Of a stretch of DNA of 64,000 nt, positions 42,983 to 52,950 are shown piece by piece (positions within the stretch are counted from its first letter, which is position 1; each line of letters opens with the position of its first letter). The position numbers and the translations under genes are program-made. Source of the DNA: Pararhizobium sp. YC-54 (GTDB lineage: Bacteria > Pseudomonadota > Alphaproteobacteria > Rhizobiales > Rhizobiaceae). The stretch spans positions 67,063 to 131,062 of the forward strand of contig NZ_JAOYTH010000018.1 in NCBI RefSeq assembly GCF_025847205.1, given 5' to 3'. The notes under the pieces were generated by a model, which was given only the letters and a program-made list of their open reading frames with translations, made no database searches and was not told where the DNA came from.

Positions 42983-44216
42983 AAGCCGGGTCTGCGGCGG
43001 GCGGTAGCGGCCTGAAGGCCGCGATGTCGTGATCCATATCGGTCAGGGCCCGGTCCAAATGCCCCTCGAAAACCAGTCTCTGTTCATCGAAGATCACCGA
43101 AATCTCCGGCCGGCCCTGCAGGCGGACCTCATGCGATTGCTCAAGCCCCTCATCGATGCCGCGCTGCAAAAGATCGAAGTAACGCGTTCCCGGTCCGGTT
43201 ATGGAGATCGGCATGCGTTCGTAGAGGCTGAGCAGCCGGGAAAGGCCATTGCCGAGCGCTATGCCTGCCTGACGGAAAGCGTAGCCCGCCATGCGGTTTC
43301 CCTGGCGCGCACTGGTGGCGATCTTGTCCATTTCCGCCAGCGGCACGAATTTGGCCGGGATCGTATCGGGCGGCACTTCAAACGCCGAGCGCAGGATGCC
43401 GTAGAATCCGGCCGACGCCTCGATGCAGCCAAAGGAGCCGCAGCGGCAAAGGCAACCGTTGGCAGCATGCAGCATGTGACCGAAATTGGGAGCCGTTACC
43501 TCCAGTTCGCCGAACCGGTCCTTGCGGGCAATGCCAAGCCCGATACTGTGTCCAAGCGACAAAGCGGCAAGCCCGCGGAACGAACCAGCCTGACTTGCAT
43601 CCGCCTTCATCCCCAGTGCCTGCGCGACCAAAAGGGTTTCGTTGTTCAGCGTGACCTTGGCGCGCCATCGAGGCGCCAGCAGCGAAACGAAATCGATCTG
43701 CTCGCCGCCAAACACCGGCGACCACAAAAGCCGCTTGCCATCGGCATCGACGGTGCCCTTGCTGGAGATCGAGATGGCGAGGATTTGTGCCTTGTCCAAT
43801 TGCGACCGTTCAATGAGGCGGTCCAGCGCAACGAGGAAACCCTCGGCAAAAGGCTGCGTTCCGACAATCTTATGATTGCGCGGCTCCTCGAAACGGTCGA
43901 TCAGCCGGCCGGAATAATCTACCAGGGAATATTGCACCACATCCGAGGAGATGCGCACGGCGATCAGATAGCCGCTGTCGCGACGCTGCGCAAACAACAC
44001 CCGCGGCCGTCCGCGTCCCGACGGCGCCTGCTGTTCCGCCTTCTCGATGACCCCTGCCCGCTCCAGTTCGGCGGTGATCGCCGAAACCGTCGCAGAGGCC
44101 AAGCCGGTATGCTCGGATATGTCGGTATGAGACAGCGGCCCAAGGCGCCGCAACGTCGCAAGCACGAGCGCGCTGTTTTGCTGACGCACCAATTCGGTGC
44201 TTGATTTGCTCAGCAT
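42981..44216 (-). CDS. xylR: ROK-family repressor of the xyl operon
   Basis: Regulator of 411 residues: an N-terminal winged helix (GPLSHTDISEHTGLASATVSAI) and a ROK sugar-kinase-like domain with the zinc motif CLCRCGSFGCIE. It is divergent from xylF and belongs to the NagC/XylR type that releases DNA on sugar binding. The start MLSKSSTELVRQQNSALVL is typical of the class and gives the standard length. A near-perfect palindrome over the xylF promoter is the likely operator. The iolG-like gene lies convergent behind it, so this regulator may or may not control it. Confidence 0.85.
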   Translation of the reverse strand: MLSKSSTELVRQQNSALVLATLRRLGPLSHTDISEHTGLASATVSAITAELERAGVIEKAEQQAPSGRGRPRVLFAQRRDSGYLIAVRISSDVVQYSLVDYSGRLIDRFEEPRNHKIVGTQPFAEGFLVALDRLIERSQLDKAQILAISISSKGTVDADGKRLLWSPVFGGEQIDFVSLLAPRWRAKVTLNNETLLVAQALGMKADASQAGSFRGLAALSLGHSIGLGIARKDRFGELEVTAPNFGHMLHAANGCLCRCGSFGCIEASAGFYGILRSAFEVPPDTIPAKFVPLAEMDKIATSARQGNRMAGYAFRQAGIALGNGLSRLLSLYERMPISITGPGTRYFDLLQRGIDEGLEQSHEVRLQGRPEISVIFDEQRLVFEGHLDRALTDMDHDIAAFRPLPPAADPA

Positions 44217-44304
44217 TGCGCATCCCTGTGATTCACGAATTCCACAAACACATGCTCCTCCCAAAGCATCTGCCCGATGTCAAACTGCATTATCCAAAGC
44301 GTTG

Positions 44305-44354
44305 TTGACAGCCCCGAAAAACTCTGACATCTATTTTCTCGACTGTCGAGAAAA
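44305..44354 (+). promoter_or_regulatory. xylF promoter with ROK operator palindrome
   Basis: TTGACA (44305-44310) is a consensus -35; the -10 falls at TCTATT (about 44330-44335). A perfect 10-base inverted repeat, TTTTCTCGAC (44334-44343) and GTCGAGAAAA (44345-44354) around a single T, covers the -10 edge and start site. Symmetry and AT-flanked CG core resemble ROK repressor operators. The position between the ROK gene and xylF indicates repression of xylFHG. Confidence 0.75.
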
Positions 44355-44446
44355 AAACTCTTTCGGGTTGACGACAGGCAATTTTGCTGGCCGGGGGCCG
44401 TGCGGGAGGTTCGCACGGACGGCCAGCGGTCACTTGGGAGGACTTC

Positions 44447-45487
44447 ATGAAATCAGTTTTGACACTGATGGCAGGCGCTGCCATCATCGTATCCCTGCAC
44501 ACGGCAGCCATGGCCAAGGATCTGGTCGTCGGCGTTTCCTGGTCGAACTTCCAGGAAGAACGCTGGAAGACCGACGAAGCCGCCATCAAGGCAGCCCTCG
44601 AAGCATCCGGCGACAAGTACATCTCCGCTGACGCCCAGGCATCGGCTGCAAAGCAGCTGACCGACATCGAATCGCTGATCGCCCAGGGCGCCAACGCCAT
44701 CATCGTTCTGGCGCAGGATTCGGAAGCCATCGGCCCGGCCATCGAAAAGGCTGCTGCTGAAGGTATTCCGGTCGTCGGCTATGACCGCCTGATCGAAAAC
44801 CCGGCCGCCTACTACATCACCTTCGACAACAAGGAAGTCGGCCGCATGCAGGCTGCCGAAGTGTTCAAGGTCAAGCCGGAAGGCAACTACGTCTTCATCA
44901 AGGGCGCTTCGACTGACCCGAACGCAGACTTCCTGTTCTCCGGCCAGATGGAAGTGCTCAAAGCCGCCATGGACGCAGGCAAGATCAAGAATGTCGGCGA
45001 AGCCTACACGGACGGCTGGAAGCCGGAAGCTGCCCAGAAGAACATGGAACAGTTCCTGACCGCCAACGACAACAAGGTTGACGGCGTCGTCTCCTCCAAC
45101 GACGGCATGGCCGGCGGTGTTGTCGCAGCGCTCGAAGCCCAGGGCCTCGCAGGCTCGGTTCCGGTTTCAGGCCAGGACGGCGACAAGGCCGCTCTGAACC
45201 GCGTTGCCCTTGGTACCCAGACCGTATCCGTCTGGAAGGATAGCCGCGAACTCGGCAAGAAGGCCGGCGAAATCGCCGTAGCCCTTGCTGGCGGCGCTTC
45301 GATGGACTCCATCCCCGGCACCGTCAAGTTCTCCGGCGGCCCGAAGGGCGTCGAAATGCAGTCGTTCTTCATTGCGCCACAGCCGATCACCAAGGAAAAC
45401 CTGAACGTCGTCATCGACGCCGGCTGGATTTCCAAGGAAGAAACCTGCCAGGGCGTGAAGGCCGGAACCGTTGCGGTCTGCAACTGA
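44447..45487 (+). CDS. xylF: D-xylose ABC transporter substrate-binding protein
   Basis: Periplasmic binding protein of 346 residues. Signal peptide [20 protein letters not shown] with cleavage after AMA. XylF-type blocks: [57 protein letters not shown] and [16 protein letters not shown]. It ends with a Cys pair in [22 protein letters not shown] is before the start. First gene of a CUT2 operon for xylose; the ligand is assigned by sequence type and ROK context. Confidence 0.9.
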   Translation: MKSVLTLMAGAAIIVSLHTAAMAKDLVVGVSWSNFQEERWKTDEAAIKAALEASGDKYISADAQASAAKQLTDIESLIAQGANAIIVLAQDSEAIGPAIEKAAAEGIPVVGYDRLIENPAAYYITFDNKEVGRMQAAEVFKVKPEGNYVFIKGASTDPNADFLFSGQMEVLKAAMDAGKIKNVGEAYTDGWKPEAAQKNMEQFLTANDNKVDGVVSSNDGMAGGVVAALEAQGLAGSVPVSGQDGDKAALNRVALGTQTVSVWKDSRELGKKAGEIAVALAGGASMDSIPGTVKFSGGPKGVEMQSFFIAPQPITKENLNVVIDAGWISKEETCQGVKAGTVAVCN

Positions 45488-45524
45488 TCCGAACCTGAAC
45501 ATGGGCAAATAAGGTCCCGTCACG

Positions 45525-45552
45525 AGCGCCGCAGCGATCACGTTGCGGCGCT
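45525..45552 (+). terminator. Intercistronic hairpin after xylF
   Basis: AGCGCCGCA pairs with TGCGGCGCT around a ten-base loop, ~37 bases after the xylF stop. As in the chvE locus, such a hairpin would favour binding-protein over membrane-subunit synthesis. A T tract is short (TTCTCC). Confidence 0.6.
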
Positions 45553-45604
45553 TCTCCAATGTGCGGTACTTTAAACACAAGAATAAAGGGGGAGTAATCA
45601 GCAA

Positions 45605-46918
45605 ATGGCGAACACCACCATTGCAACGCCTTCCAGCAGCGTGCGCCAGACACAGGGAACCGCCCTGCAGCGGTTCCTGCAGGCGACCGAGATCGATACC
45701 CGGCTTCTCGGGATGATCGCAGCGCTGCTGTGTATCTGGCTCGGCTTTCAATATTTCACCGGCGGGCTTTTCCTGACACCGCGCAATCTGTGGAACCTCA
45801 CGGTCCAGGCTGCTTCGGTCTCGGTCATGGCAACGGGCATGGTGCTCGTCATCGTCACCCGCAATATCGACCTGTCGGTCGGCTCGATCCTCGGCTTTGT
45901 CGGCATGATCATGGCAATCACGCAGGCGAAAATCCTGCCGCCGCTGATCGGCTTCGACCATCCGGCCACCTGGATCATAGCGCTCATGGTCGGCATCGCA
46001 CTGGGAACCGCCATCGGCGCGTTTCAGGGCATCATCATTGCCTTTCTCAATGTCCCCGCCTTCATCGTCACGCTCGGCGGCCTGCTGATCTGGCGCGCGG
46101 CGGCCTTCCTCGTCATCTCCGGTGCAACCGTTGCCCCGATGGACTCGACATTCCGCCTGATGGGCGGCGGCGCGGAAGGATCGATCGGCGCCACGGCAAG
46201 CTGGGTCGTCGGTGTCATCGCCTGCGTCATCATCGTCGCCTCGATCATCAACTCACGCAAGCAGCGCAAGCGCTTCGGCTTTCCGCTGCGTCCGATGTGG
46301 GCGGAATACTTCCTCTCGTTCGTCGGCTGCGTCATGGTGCTGGCCGCCGTCTGGGTGCTCAACAGCTATTACATGCCGGTCAACCTCGCCAAGAAATATG
46401 CCGAGGCCAACAACATTCCCTGGCCTGAAGGCGGGCTGCAGATCCCGCTCGGCATCGCCATTCCGGTCCTGATGGCGGTCGGCATCGCCATCGCCATGAG
46501 CTTCCTCACCACGCGCACGCGCTTTGGCCGTTATGTCTTTGCAATCGGCGGCAATCCGGAAGCGGCGGAACTGGCCGGCATCAAGACCCGCTGGGTGACG
46601 GTACGCATCTTCGCGCTGATGGGCGCGCTCTGCGCCATCGCCGCCGCCATCTCGACGGCCCGCCTGAACGCGGCAACGAATGCGCAGGGCACGCTCGACG
46701 AACTCTATACGATTGCTGCGGCCGTCATCGGCGGCACATCGCTCGCCGGCGGCATGGGGACGATCTCGGGAGCGGTTCTCGGAGCCATCGTCATGCAGTC
46801 GCTGCAGTCCGGCATGGTGCTGTTGCGCATCGACACACCGCTGCAAAGCATCGTCATCGGCATCGTGCTGGTCATGGCCGTCTGGCTGGATACCGTTTAT
46901 CGCGGCCGAGCCAAGTAG
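45605..46918 (+). CDS. xylH: Xylose ABC transporter permease
   Basis: CUT2 permease of 437 residues, longer than RbsC-type permeases, as expected for XylH because of extra segments in the middle ([20 protein letters not shown], then a hydrophilic stretch). The signature [20 protein letters not shown] and the coupling loop [20 protein letters not shown] are present. About ten to twelve membrane helices. It precedes the ATPase gene by 13 bases. Confidence 0.9.
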   Translation: MANTTIATPSSSVRQTQGTALQRFLQATEIDTRLLGMIAALLCIWLGFQYFTGGLFLTPRNLWNLTVQAASVSVMATGMVLVIVTRNIDLSVGSILGFVGMIMAITQAKILPPLIGFDHPATWIIALMVGIALGTAIGAFQGIIIAFLNVPAFIVTLGGLLIWRAAAFLVISGATVAPMDSTFRLMGGGAEGSIGATASWVVGVIACVIIVASIINSRKQRKRFGFPLRPMWAEYFLSFVGCVMVLAAVWVLNSYYMPVNLAKKYAEANNIPWPEGGLQIPLGIAIPVLMAVGIAIAMSFLTTRTRFGRYVFAIGGNPEAAELAGIKTRWVTVRIFALMGALCAIAAAISTARLNAATNAQGTLDELYTIAAAVIGGTSLAGGMGTISGAVLGAIVMQSLQSGMVLLRIDTPLQSIVIGIVLVMAVWLDTVYRGRAK

Positions 46919-46931
46919 AGGAGTTCGAACA

Positions 46932-47717
<786 letters not shown>

Positions 47718-47741
47718 GTTTCCCTTCTGTCCGAAAATCCG

Positions 47742-47770
47742 ATGCCGCGCTCAAAGAGCGCGGCATTTCT
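47742..47770 (+). terminator. Terminator of xylFHG
   Basis: Perfect 11-base-pair stem ATGCCGCGCTC / GAGCGCGGCAT with loop AAA, followed by TTCTTTTC. Confidence 0.9.
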
Positions 47771-47947
47771 TTTCATGCCGGCAAATCGTGCAGAATGCCA
47801 CTCCTCCGCACTGGCAGCCCGGTGCGAACTGGACCGCATTCAATCCACGGGATTTTCCTGCTGCCGAAACGCTTTCACCATTGATGCGCCGTCTATCCTA
47901 GGCTATGAACCGGTCACAGCCTGCTTCGACGCCTTGCCGTCGCGGAT

Positions 47948-48024
47948 GCACCCGTAGCTCAGCTGGATAGAGTGCTGCCCTCCGAAGGCAGAGGTCACTG
48001 GTTCGAATCCAGTCGGGTGCACCA
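47948..48024 (+). tRNA. tRNA-Arg (anticodon CCG)
   Basis: 77 bases folding into a full cloverleaf: acceptor GCACCCG / CGGGTGC, D-arm GCTC / GAGT, anticodon stem CTGCC / GGCAG with loop CTCCGAA (anticodon CCG, reading CGG), T-arm ACTGG TTCGAAT CCAGT, and an encoded CCA end. It lies at the left edge of a block of accessory-looking genes; no repeated copy of its 3' end was found downstream. Confidence 0.97.
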
Positions 48025-48088
48025 ATCCACCGTTTGGAGATTCGAACCGAAAATTGTCTCGCATTGCGACGCATGCTTGGATAGCCCC

Positions 48089-49396
48089 TCAAGCCGCTGT
48101 AGCGCGACGAGCCAGCAGATGCCCCGCATTGCGGATGACAAGTGAAGCCAAAGCGCCAATAGCTGCCGACGCCGCATAGCCAGGCAGAAAACCCGGCACG
48201 AAATCGGGATGAGTCCAATAGTCTATCGCAAGCGCGGTCAGGCGGTCAGGGCCGAAATTAGCGGCTTCAATGAGCAGCATGGTGAGGCACCCCGTGCCAA
48301 GGCCGATCAGGGTTGCCAGAACAGCCATGCGCACTTCGCCGCCAAGTCTTGACGGCAACGCCGGCCGCAGAAAACCGGCGGCCGCTCCTGCGCCTGCCAG
48401 TCCCGCCCACCATAGAGAGATGCGTTGCAGAGCAGTGCCGTCCGCAAACATCGATACTTCCTCACCATAGCCGGGCTGTGCGAGCAAGGTGGCCAGCAGA
48501 GCAGCAACAAGCGCGATGCGCCAGCCGAAGAGCGCGCCGATGACCAGCGCTGAGTATGTCCAGATACCCAACGGCATAGCGAGCGGCGGCTTCGGAGCGG
48601 CAAACAGCAACAGCATCAGGAGCGTCGCGAGTGCAATTCCAGCCCATGATGCAAGCCGCCTTTCAGTGAGCCACTTGCTGATGCTCAGTCCAACCGTCAT
48701 CGTGGAAAGCGCCAGTCGGTCGATTGTACGCCAAACCAACTGCGTTAGCGGCACCCCGACCACGACCAGCATAGACGCGAGTGTTGCCTTGGCAACGTCG
48801 GCGGCCATCCTCACCATCCCCGGCAAGTTTTCCGCAATCCGCACGTATGCTGGCTCCAGGAGGAGGCCCGCTGTCGGCAATGTCAACAGCAAGGTGCCCG
48901 TCAGCCACAGCAGGATTTGGCTGGGCGCGACGGCAACCAAAAAAGCTGCTGTGCGTGCCCATGGGCGCAGCGCTCTGTAAAGCGGCACGCGTCGTAATGC
49001 CGTCCATAGAGCGAGCCAGGATAGTGCAAAGCACGCTATCAGGAACGCGTGACCAGCACCAAAAGGATGAGCCACAGCATAGAACAAGTGACCCCAAACG
49101 GTCCAGAGCGCATGCGTAGCCTCAACGGCAAACCGCCAGACAGCGTACAGGAGAAGCAGCACGCATCCCGCGCTGAATAGCTTGGCGAGCGCTTCGCCGA
49201 GATTGCCCGAGCCCCCTTGGTTTTCCCATCCAAAGGTTTGCTGATTTTGCCGCTCCGCTGCATTGCGGTAGTCATTCCACCGCTGCGCATCCTCCTGGGC
49301 CTTCCGCTCCGCGACGCGGTCATCGTAGGCGCGGACCTGATATGAGTAGTGACCGTGCTGGGACGCCAGTCGGTCACGCTCCATATCGTTGCCCAT
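48089..49396 (-). CDS. Hypothetical multi-pass membrane protein
   Basis: 435 residues. The first ~60 are hydrophilic and rich in Gln, Arg and Asn (RNAAERQNQQTFGWENQGG), followed by about ten hydrophobic segments such as LFSAGCVLLLLYAVW, LLWLTGTLLLTLPTAGLLL and LATLLMLLLFAAPKPPLA. I do not recognise a family. It is the first gene after tRNA-Arg and shares orientation with the two following secreted-protein genes, but gaps of ~80-110 bases leave operon structure open. Codon use is close to the genome average, unlike the toxin gene further on. Confidence 0.7.
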   Translation of the reverse strand: MGNDMERDRLASQHGHYSYQVRAYDDRVAERKAQEDAQRWNDYRNAAERQNQQTFGWENQGGSGNLGEALAKLFSAGCVLLLLYAVWRFAVEATHALWTVWGHLFYAVAHPFGAGHAFLIACFALSWLALWTALRRVPLYRALRPWARTAAFLVAVAPSQILLWLTGTLLLTLPTAGLLLEPAYVRIAENLPGMVRMAADVAKATLASMLVVVGVPLTQLVWRTIDRLALSTMTVGLSISKWLTERRLASWAGIALATLLMLLLFAAPKPPLAMPLGIWTYSALVIGALFGWRIALVAALLATLLAQPGYGEEVSMFADGTALQRISLWWAGLAGAGAAAGFLRPALPSRLGGEVRMAVLATLIGLGTGCLTMLLIEAANFGPDRLTALAIDYWTHPDFVPGFLPGYAASAAIGALASLVIRNAGHLLARRATAA

Positions 49397-49479
49397 AGCA
49401 CCTGCCCTCTTTTGCCTTGCAGCCTCACCTTTGGATCAGAACAGCCGGAGCCATAAAACCGTGACGCAAGGCTCTCCCG

Positions 49480-50406
49480 CTATCGCAGTTTGATCCCTTG
49501 CCACCCAAGGATGGGAAACCGCTCTCCAGTATTTGTGGTCACACCAGAAAGCGCTTTAGCCAAATCTGCGACGAACGCCCGGTATTCCGCCCTCTGGCTG
49601 GACTGGTAGCATCCGTTGTTCTCGCCAACCGTACGTTCAAACGTTTGCCGCCAACCGCAGTACTTGAAAGAAAAGAATGCATAGACGGCGGCGCTGAACT
49701 CGGCGGCCTTCACCGGAGCGATGCCACTGTGGGGCTGCTGAAAAACCCCATGGGTACCCATACGCATGGCAAGTCCCGAGGCATAGGCATCGGCAATAAC
49801 CTTTCCGGCCGCATCGGTCACGATAAGGACGCCATGGGGCTCGGCGAAATACTTGAACGCTCCGGATTCTGCCATCACGTCGACGCGAAGAAACCCGCGT
49901 CCGTCCGAAAACTCCGTTACCTCTGCTGAAGCGTCTCCCCCAGTGTAGGACCACCGGTCTCTCTCGAAGAACTTGGCGATCACGCGGCCTTTATCGTTCT
50001 TGTCTGGTGCCGGTTCGTTGTCAGGGCTGCCAGACCTCTTACGTTCAAGAAGCCTGACTTCCTGTTGGAGACTGGTGATCCCTTGCTTGTATGCTCGGAT
50101 CAGACAGGATTCACGCGCCCCGCAGCGGGCATTCAATTTGTCAAGCCACTTGGTCAGGCGATCTGTGAGCCGCTGTTGGGCGCTTTGCTCTGAGCCTGCC
50201 TTCGCCCGCAACGTGTCGATCACCGCGCTGATTTCTCTATCCAGGGCGAGCAGGGAAGGACTTTTGCAAATGGTGACTTGCGCGCGGCCAGCGGCGTGTC
50301 GGCACTCGAAGGTCTGCGCCGCAGATGCCGGGCCTGCATTGGAGCTGAACAGCATGGCCACGCCGAAACCCGCGACGGAACCCCACCACCACCACCGACT
50401 AGACAT
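49480..50406 (-). CDS. Secreted protein with LprI-like N-terminal domain
   Basis: 308 residues with a Sec signal peptide (a short WWWW-containing head and GSVAGFGVAMLF, cleavage near ASA). The segment FECRHAAGRAQVTICKSPSLLALDREI resembles the DUF1311/LprI lysozyme-inhibitor-type domain with its paired Cys. A linker rich in charged residues leads to a C-terminal domain of unknown type with several aromatic residues and Cys (FKYCGWRQTFERTVGENNGC). GAGGGC before the start is a reasonable ribosome site. Likely periplasmic or outside; function uncertain. Confidence 0.75.
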   Translation of the reverse strand: MSSRWWWWGSVAGFGVAMLFSSNAGPASAAQTFECRHAAGRAQVTICKSPSLLALDREISAVIDTLRAKAGSEQSAQQRLTDRLTKWLDKLNARCGARESCLIRAYKQGITSLQQEVRLLERKRSGSPDNEPAPDKNDKGRVIAKFFERDRWSYTGGDASAEVTEFSDGRGFLRVDVMAESGAFKYFAEPHGVLIVTDAAGKVIADAYASGLAMRMGTHGVFQQPHSGIAPVKAAEFSAAVYAFFSFKYCGWRQTFERTVGENNGCYQSSQRAEYRAFVADLAKALSGVTTNTGERFPILGWQGIKLR

Positions 50407-50519
50407 AAGAAGCCCTCAATAGCTTATGGAAAATAAACGCTCTCCCGATCGCATGCCATTCTGATCCCAGACGTGCGCGTAACCTCCGCGTGTTTCACGC
50501 GATCTGTCATGCCGCGCAA

Positions 50520-51837
50520 TCAAAGTCTTGAAGCTTGAAAAATCGGCTCCAATTCCTGTGTATTGGCAGGGCACTTTCCGACGGCACTCTTCCCGAGAAT
50601 GGCAAAGGGGTGCTCATCACCGCTCACCTCGTAACTCGGAATACCCTCCGGAACGCGCTCCGCCCAGAATTGATACACTTGAAAGCCCGTTCCGTCGCTT
50701 TTGAATGGGCCGTAGCTACAGGTCAGTATTTTATACTCGTTCGACTGAATCAGCGCCAAGACGCGATTGCACGCTTCGATCCTACTTGGATAGTTTTGGA
50801 TACCGCACCGCCCCGCCAACGCGCCCCAGTAAAGACCAAAGACTTGCTCCTTGTACAAGGGAGCCGTTTCCGCCTCCGTTGGCTGACTTTTTTCGCTTCT
50901 CTGCTTGCGATCTCCGAGGCCTGCTTCGATGATCTTGGGCAATTTCTCCCACGAGCCGACGACATTTTCGACTATTTTTATGGCTATTGGACTCTTGCAG
51001 GTGTAGCGCTCCATCAGGATGCGGGCGTCGCGCGCGCCCTGATCCTGAACCCAACTGGACGTAACCAAGGCGATGACCACGTCCGCCATGCCCTCTTCGC
51101 TCTGCATGCTCATCAAAAAGCTGATGAACCGCTGAACGCCATTTATCGTTCCGCTAAGCGACGTAACCATCCCCTGGCAGCGCTGGTCGATGAAGAATAC
51201 CGTCGTTCCGCCCAGTTCCTCCGAAAAAGCTCCGACATACATGAGAAATTGAAGCGGATTTCCGAGCTTGTCGAAATTGCCCTCGTACATCCGTTTCATG
51301 TACTCCTGGTTCTGAAATCCGGACGGGTCGAAGCGAAGGCTCGCCAGGACCGCTTGGGCCTCGTCAACTGCCTTCTGTGCCTCCTTGTAGCCGTTCTTGA
51401 GGGCTTCCTGATACCACGCGACAGCGCTGTCCAGACTCTGCACCTCCCCTTGCGGAAGCCCCCCGTCCTTCGTTGTAAGCATCGCCTATGAACTTCATAG
51501 CCGGCGCATAGCCTCTTTTGGCTGCCTCGACGAAAGCCGCAAAGGCTTCATCGTCGCGCTGAGCTACCCAGTAGGCGCGCCCGAGTTGAAACCACGAGCG
51601 GGGAAGCTCCGGGTCGCCATCGACCGCAGCCCTGCAGGCTTCGATGGCCGCGCCGGGAGCAAACTGCTCGTCGGTCACGCCGGCAGCGTATCGTCCAGGG
51701 TCTTTAGGGTGCGATGCGAGGGCATCGCAACGGGCAATGCTATCGTCTGCCGCCGCCCTCACTGCACCGGCCGTCAGCAATGCGGTCAGCACTATTGCAC
51801 AAGTTGCCAACTGATGCCTTAATCCCACCGAATGCAT
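50520..51837 (-). pseudogene. Secreted Sel1/TPR-like protein gene interrupted by a frameshift
   Basis: Two overlapping frames belong to one protein. The first part starts with a signal peptide (MHSVGLRHQLATCAIVLTAL, cleavage near VRA) and TPR/Sel1 helices (SWFQLGRAYWVAQRDDEAFAAF, GYAPAMKFIGDAYNEGRG). The second continues with SLDSAVAWYQEALKNGYKEA and ~300 residues of unrecognised sequence with several Cys. Removing one C from the run of six at 51459-51464 joins them as GDAYNEGRGLPQGEV-, a perfect Sel1 repeat, giving 438 residues with no other stop. Either a real recent mutation or an assembly error in the homopolymer. The start is uncertain: ATGs at 51867 and 51846 also fit. Confidence 0.75.
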
Positions 51838-51865
51838 CAAACTCATCCCCGCGAGAGAGTTTATC

Positions 51866-52405
51866 ATGCGCAGCTATTTGCAATTTCGTCCAGTCCTGAC
51901 GCTGTTCTTGTGCTCCCTGATGATTTGGGCGCCCCAGGCGGAAGCAGGGAAAATCTTCCGTCGCCCCGGGCAGGAAGTCGGCCGCGATGTCAAATCCGAA
52001 GGCCTGAAGGCCGAGCGCGGGAAAGAGCGCGAGCCTGCCACAAGGAGCGAAAAGTGGCGTAACAGCGAGTTGCCGAATAAACCCAGCCGAGACTTTCGCG
52101 ATGCGTCAAAGCTTGATGCAGCTATAAAGGCGCAAAAAATAAAAAGAGATGTCATAATCACAAACAAGATAAGAGATCAAATGGCCGAAAGAAATTGGAC
52201 AGCGAAAGAAATAAACGATCTGTCTAAAACGGCACCGACCGGGAAAAGTATAGATAATACTGGAGGCAAGAGGTCTCCGGCGACGGTTTATGGAACTCCA
52301 TCGAGACACATAATAGTAAGTGATTTTACTAGACATGTAGTGCAAATTAGCGGAGGAGTAGGCTGGAAGGTGGACCCAAGAATACAATGGGCGAAAGCAG
52401 AATGA
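51866..52405 (+). CDS. Secreted colicin-E5-type tRNA ribonuclease toxin
   Basis: 179 residues. Sec signal peptide 1-27 (LTLFLCSLMIWAPQAEA), a basic linker to ~90, then a domain matching the colicin E5 ribonuclease: KIRDQMAERNWTAKEI, GKRSPATVYGTPS, IIVSDFTRHVVQISGG and GWKVDPRIQWAK align block by block with the colicin E5 C-terminus (KIRGQMPERGWT, NDPATVYGSPG, DDSRIQWG). Colicin E5 cuts tRNAs for Tyr, His, Asn and Asp in the anticodon loop. No receptor-binding or translocation domain is present. From about base 52085 the gene is AT-rich with AUA, AGA and AAA codons, unlike neighbours, suggesting acquisition. The next gene encodes the matching immunity protein. Confidence 0.88.
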   Translation: MRSYLQFRPVLTLFLCSLMIWAPQAEAGKIFRRPGQEVGRDVKSEGLKAERGKEREPATRSEKWRNSELPNKPSRDFRDASKLDAAIKAQKIKRDVIITNKIRDQMAERNWTAKEINDLSKTAPTGKSIDNTGGKRSPATVYGTPSRHIIVSDFTRHVVQISGGVGWKVDPRIQWAKAE

Positions 52406-52728
52406 CCATTTATGGACATTGGGAAGTTCATTCCGACGCCGAAGATTTTTTTCGCAAGAAAAGGATAAGCCTAACCGCCAACGCTGCAGTTGATGTTTGC
52501 CGATTGGCAACAGAGCGTGGCCTACTTATTAGCCGGATCGAGGGCGGACTTGGCGACGCACGCGGGTTTGAGTCGCGTTTGGACTGTATTTGGGATGGAG
52601 ACGATCCACCCGTTGACCGGAACCGTATGCGTCAAAACAATCTCCATGCCGCAACCTACGTCAGAGAAAAGGCCGGCTCCCACAATGCGTTTGTTTTACT
52701 GGCTGTGCCCTTTGACCGTACAGCCTAA
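52402..52728 (+). CDS. ImmE5-like immunity protein
   Basis: 108 residues, cytosolic, no signal peptide. After a ~25-residue N-terminal extension, ISLTANAAVDVCRLATERGL, ISRIEGG and AFVLLAV follow the order of colicin E5 immunity protein (LSPKAAIEVCNEAAKKGLWI, GIDGG, TAFIITL), which mimics the tRNA anticodon and blocks the active site. Its ATG overlaps the toxin stop (ATGA), so toxin and immunity are translationally coupled. An in-frame ATG 15 bases upstream inside the toxin gene is a weaker alternative. AT content is intermediate between toxin and genome. Confidence 0.82.
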   Translation: MTIYGHWEVHSDAEDFFRKKRISLTANAAVDVCRLATERGLLISRIEGGLGDARGFESRLDCIWDGDDPPVDRNRMRQNNLHAATYVREKAGSHNAFVLLAVPFDRTA

Positions 52729-52950
52729 GATCGCTTCGCCCACGCTCCTTAGCGCCTTGGTCGTGTCACATTGATTCTTGTTTGGTTGCATGGCCCAAGC
52801 CTACCATCCCGCGGCCCCGCTAGCCACGCGATGCAAAGATGCGGCACATTATTTTTCCAACCGTTGAAACTCGCACGCCGCCGCAAGGAGCCTTACAAAT
52901 CTATATCCACCGCAATGACATAGCGGTGCCCAGTTTCATCTCGTCCGGCC

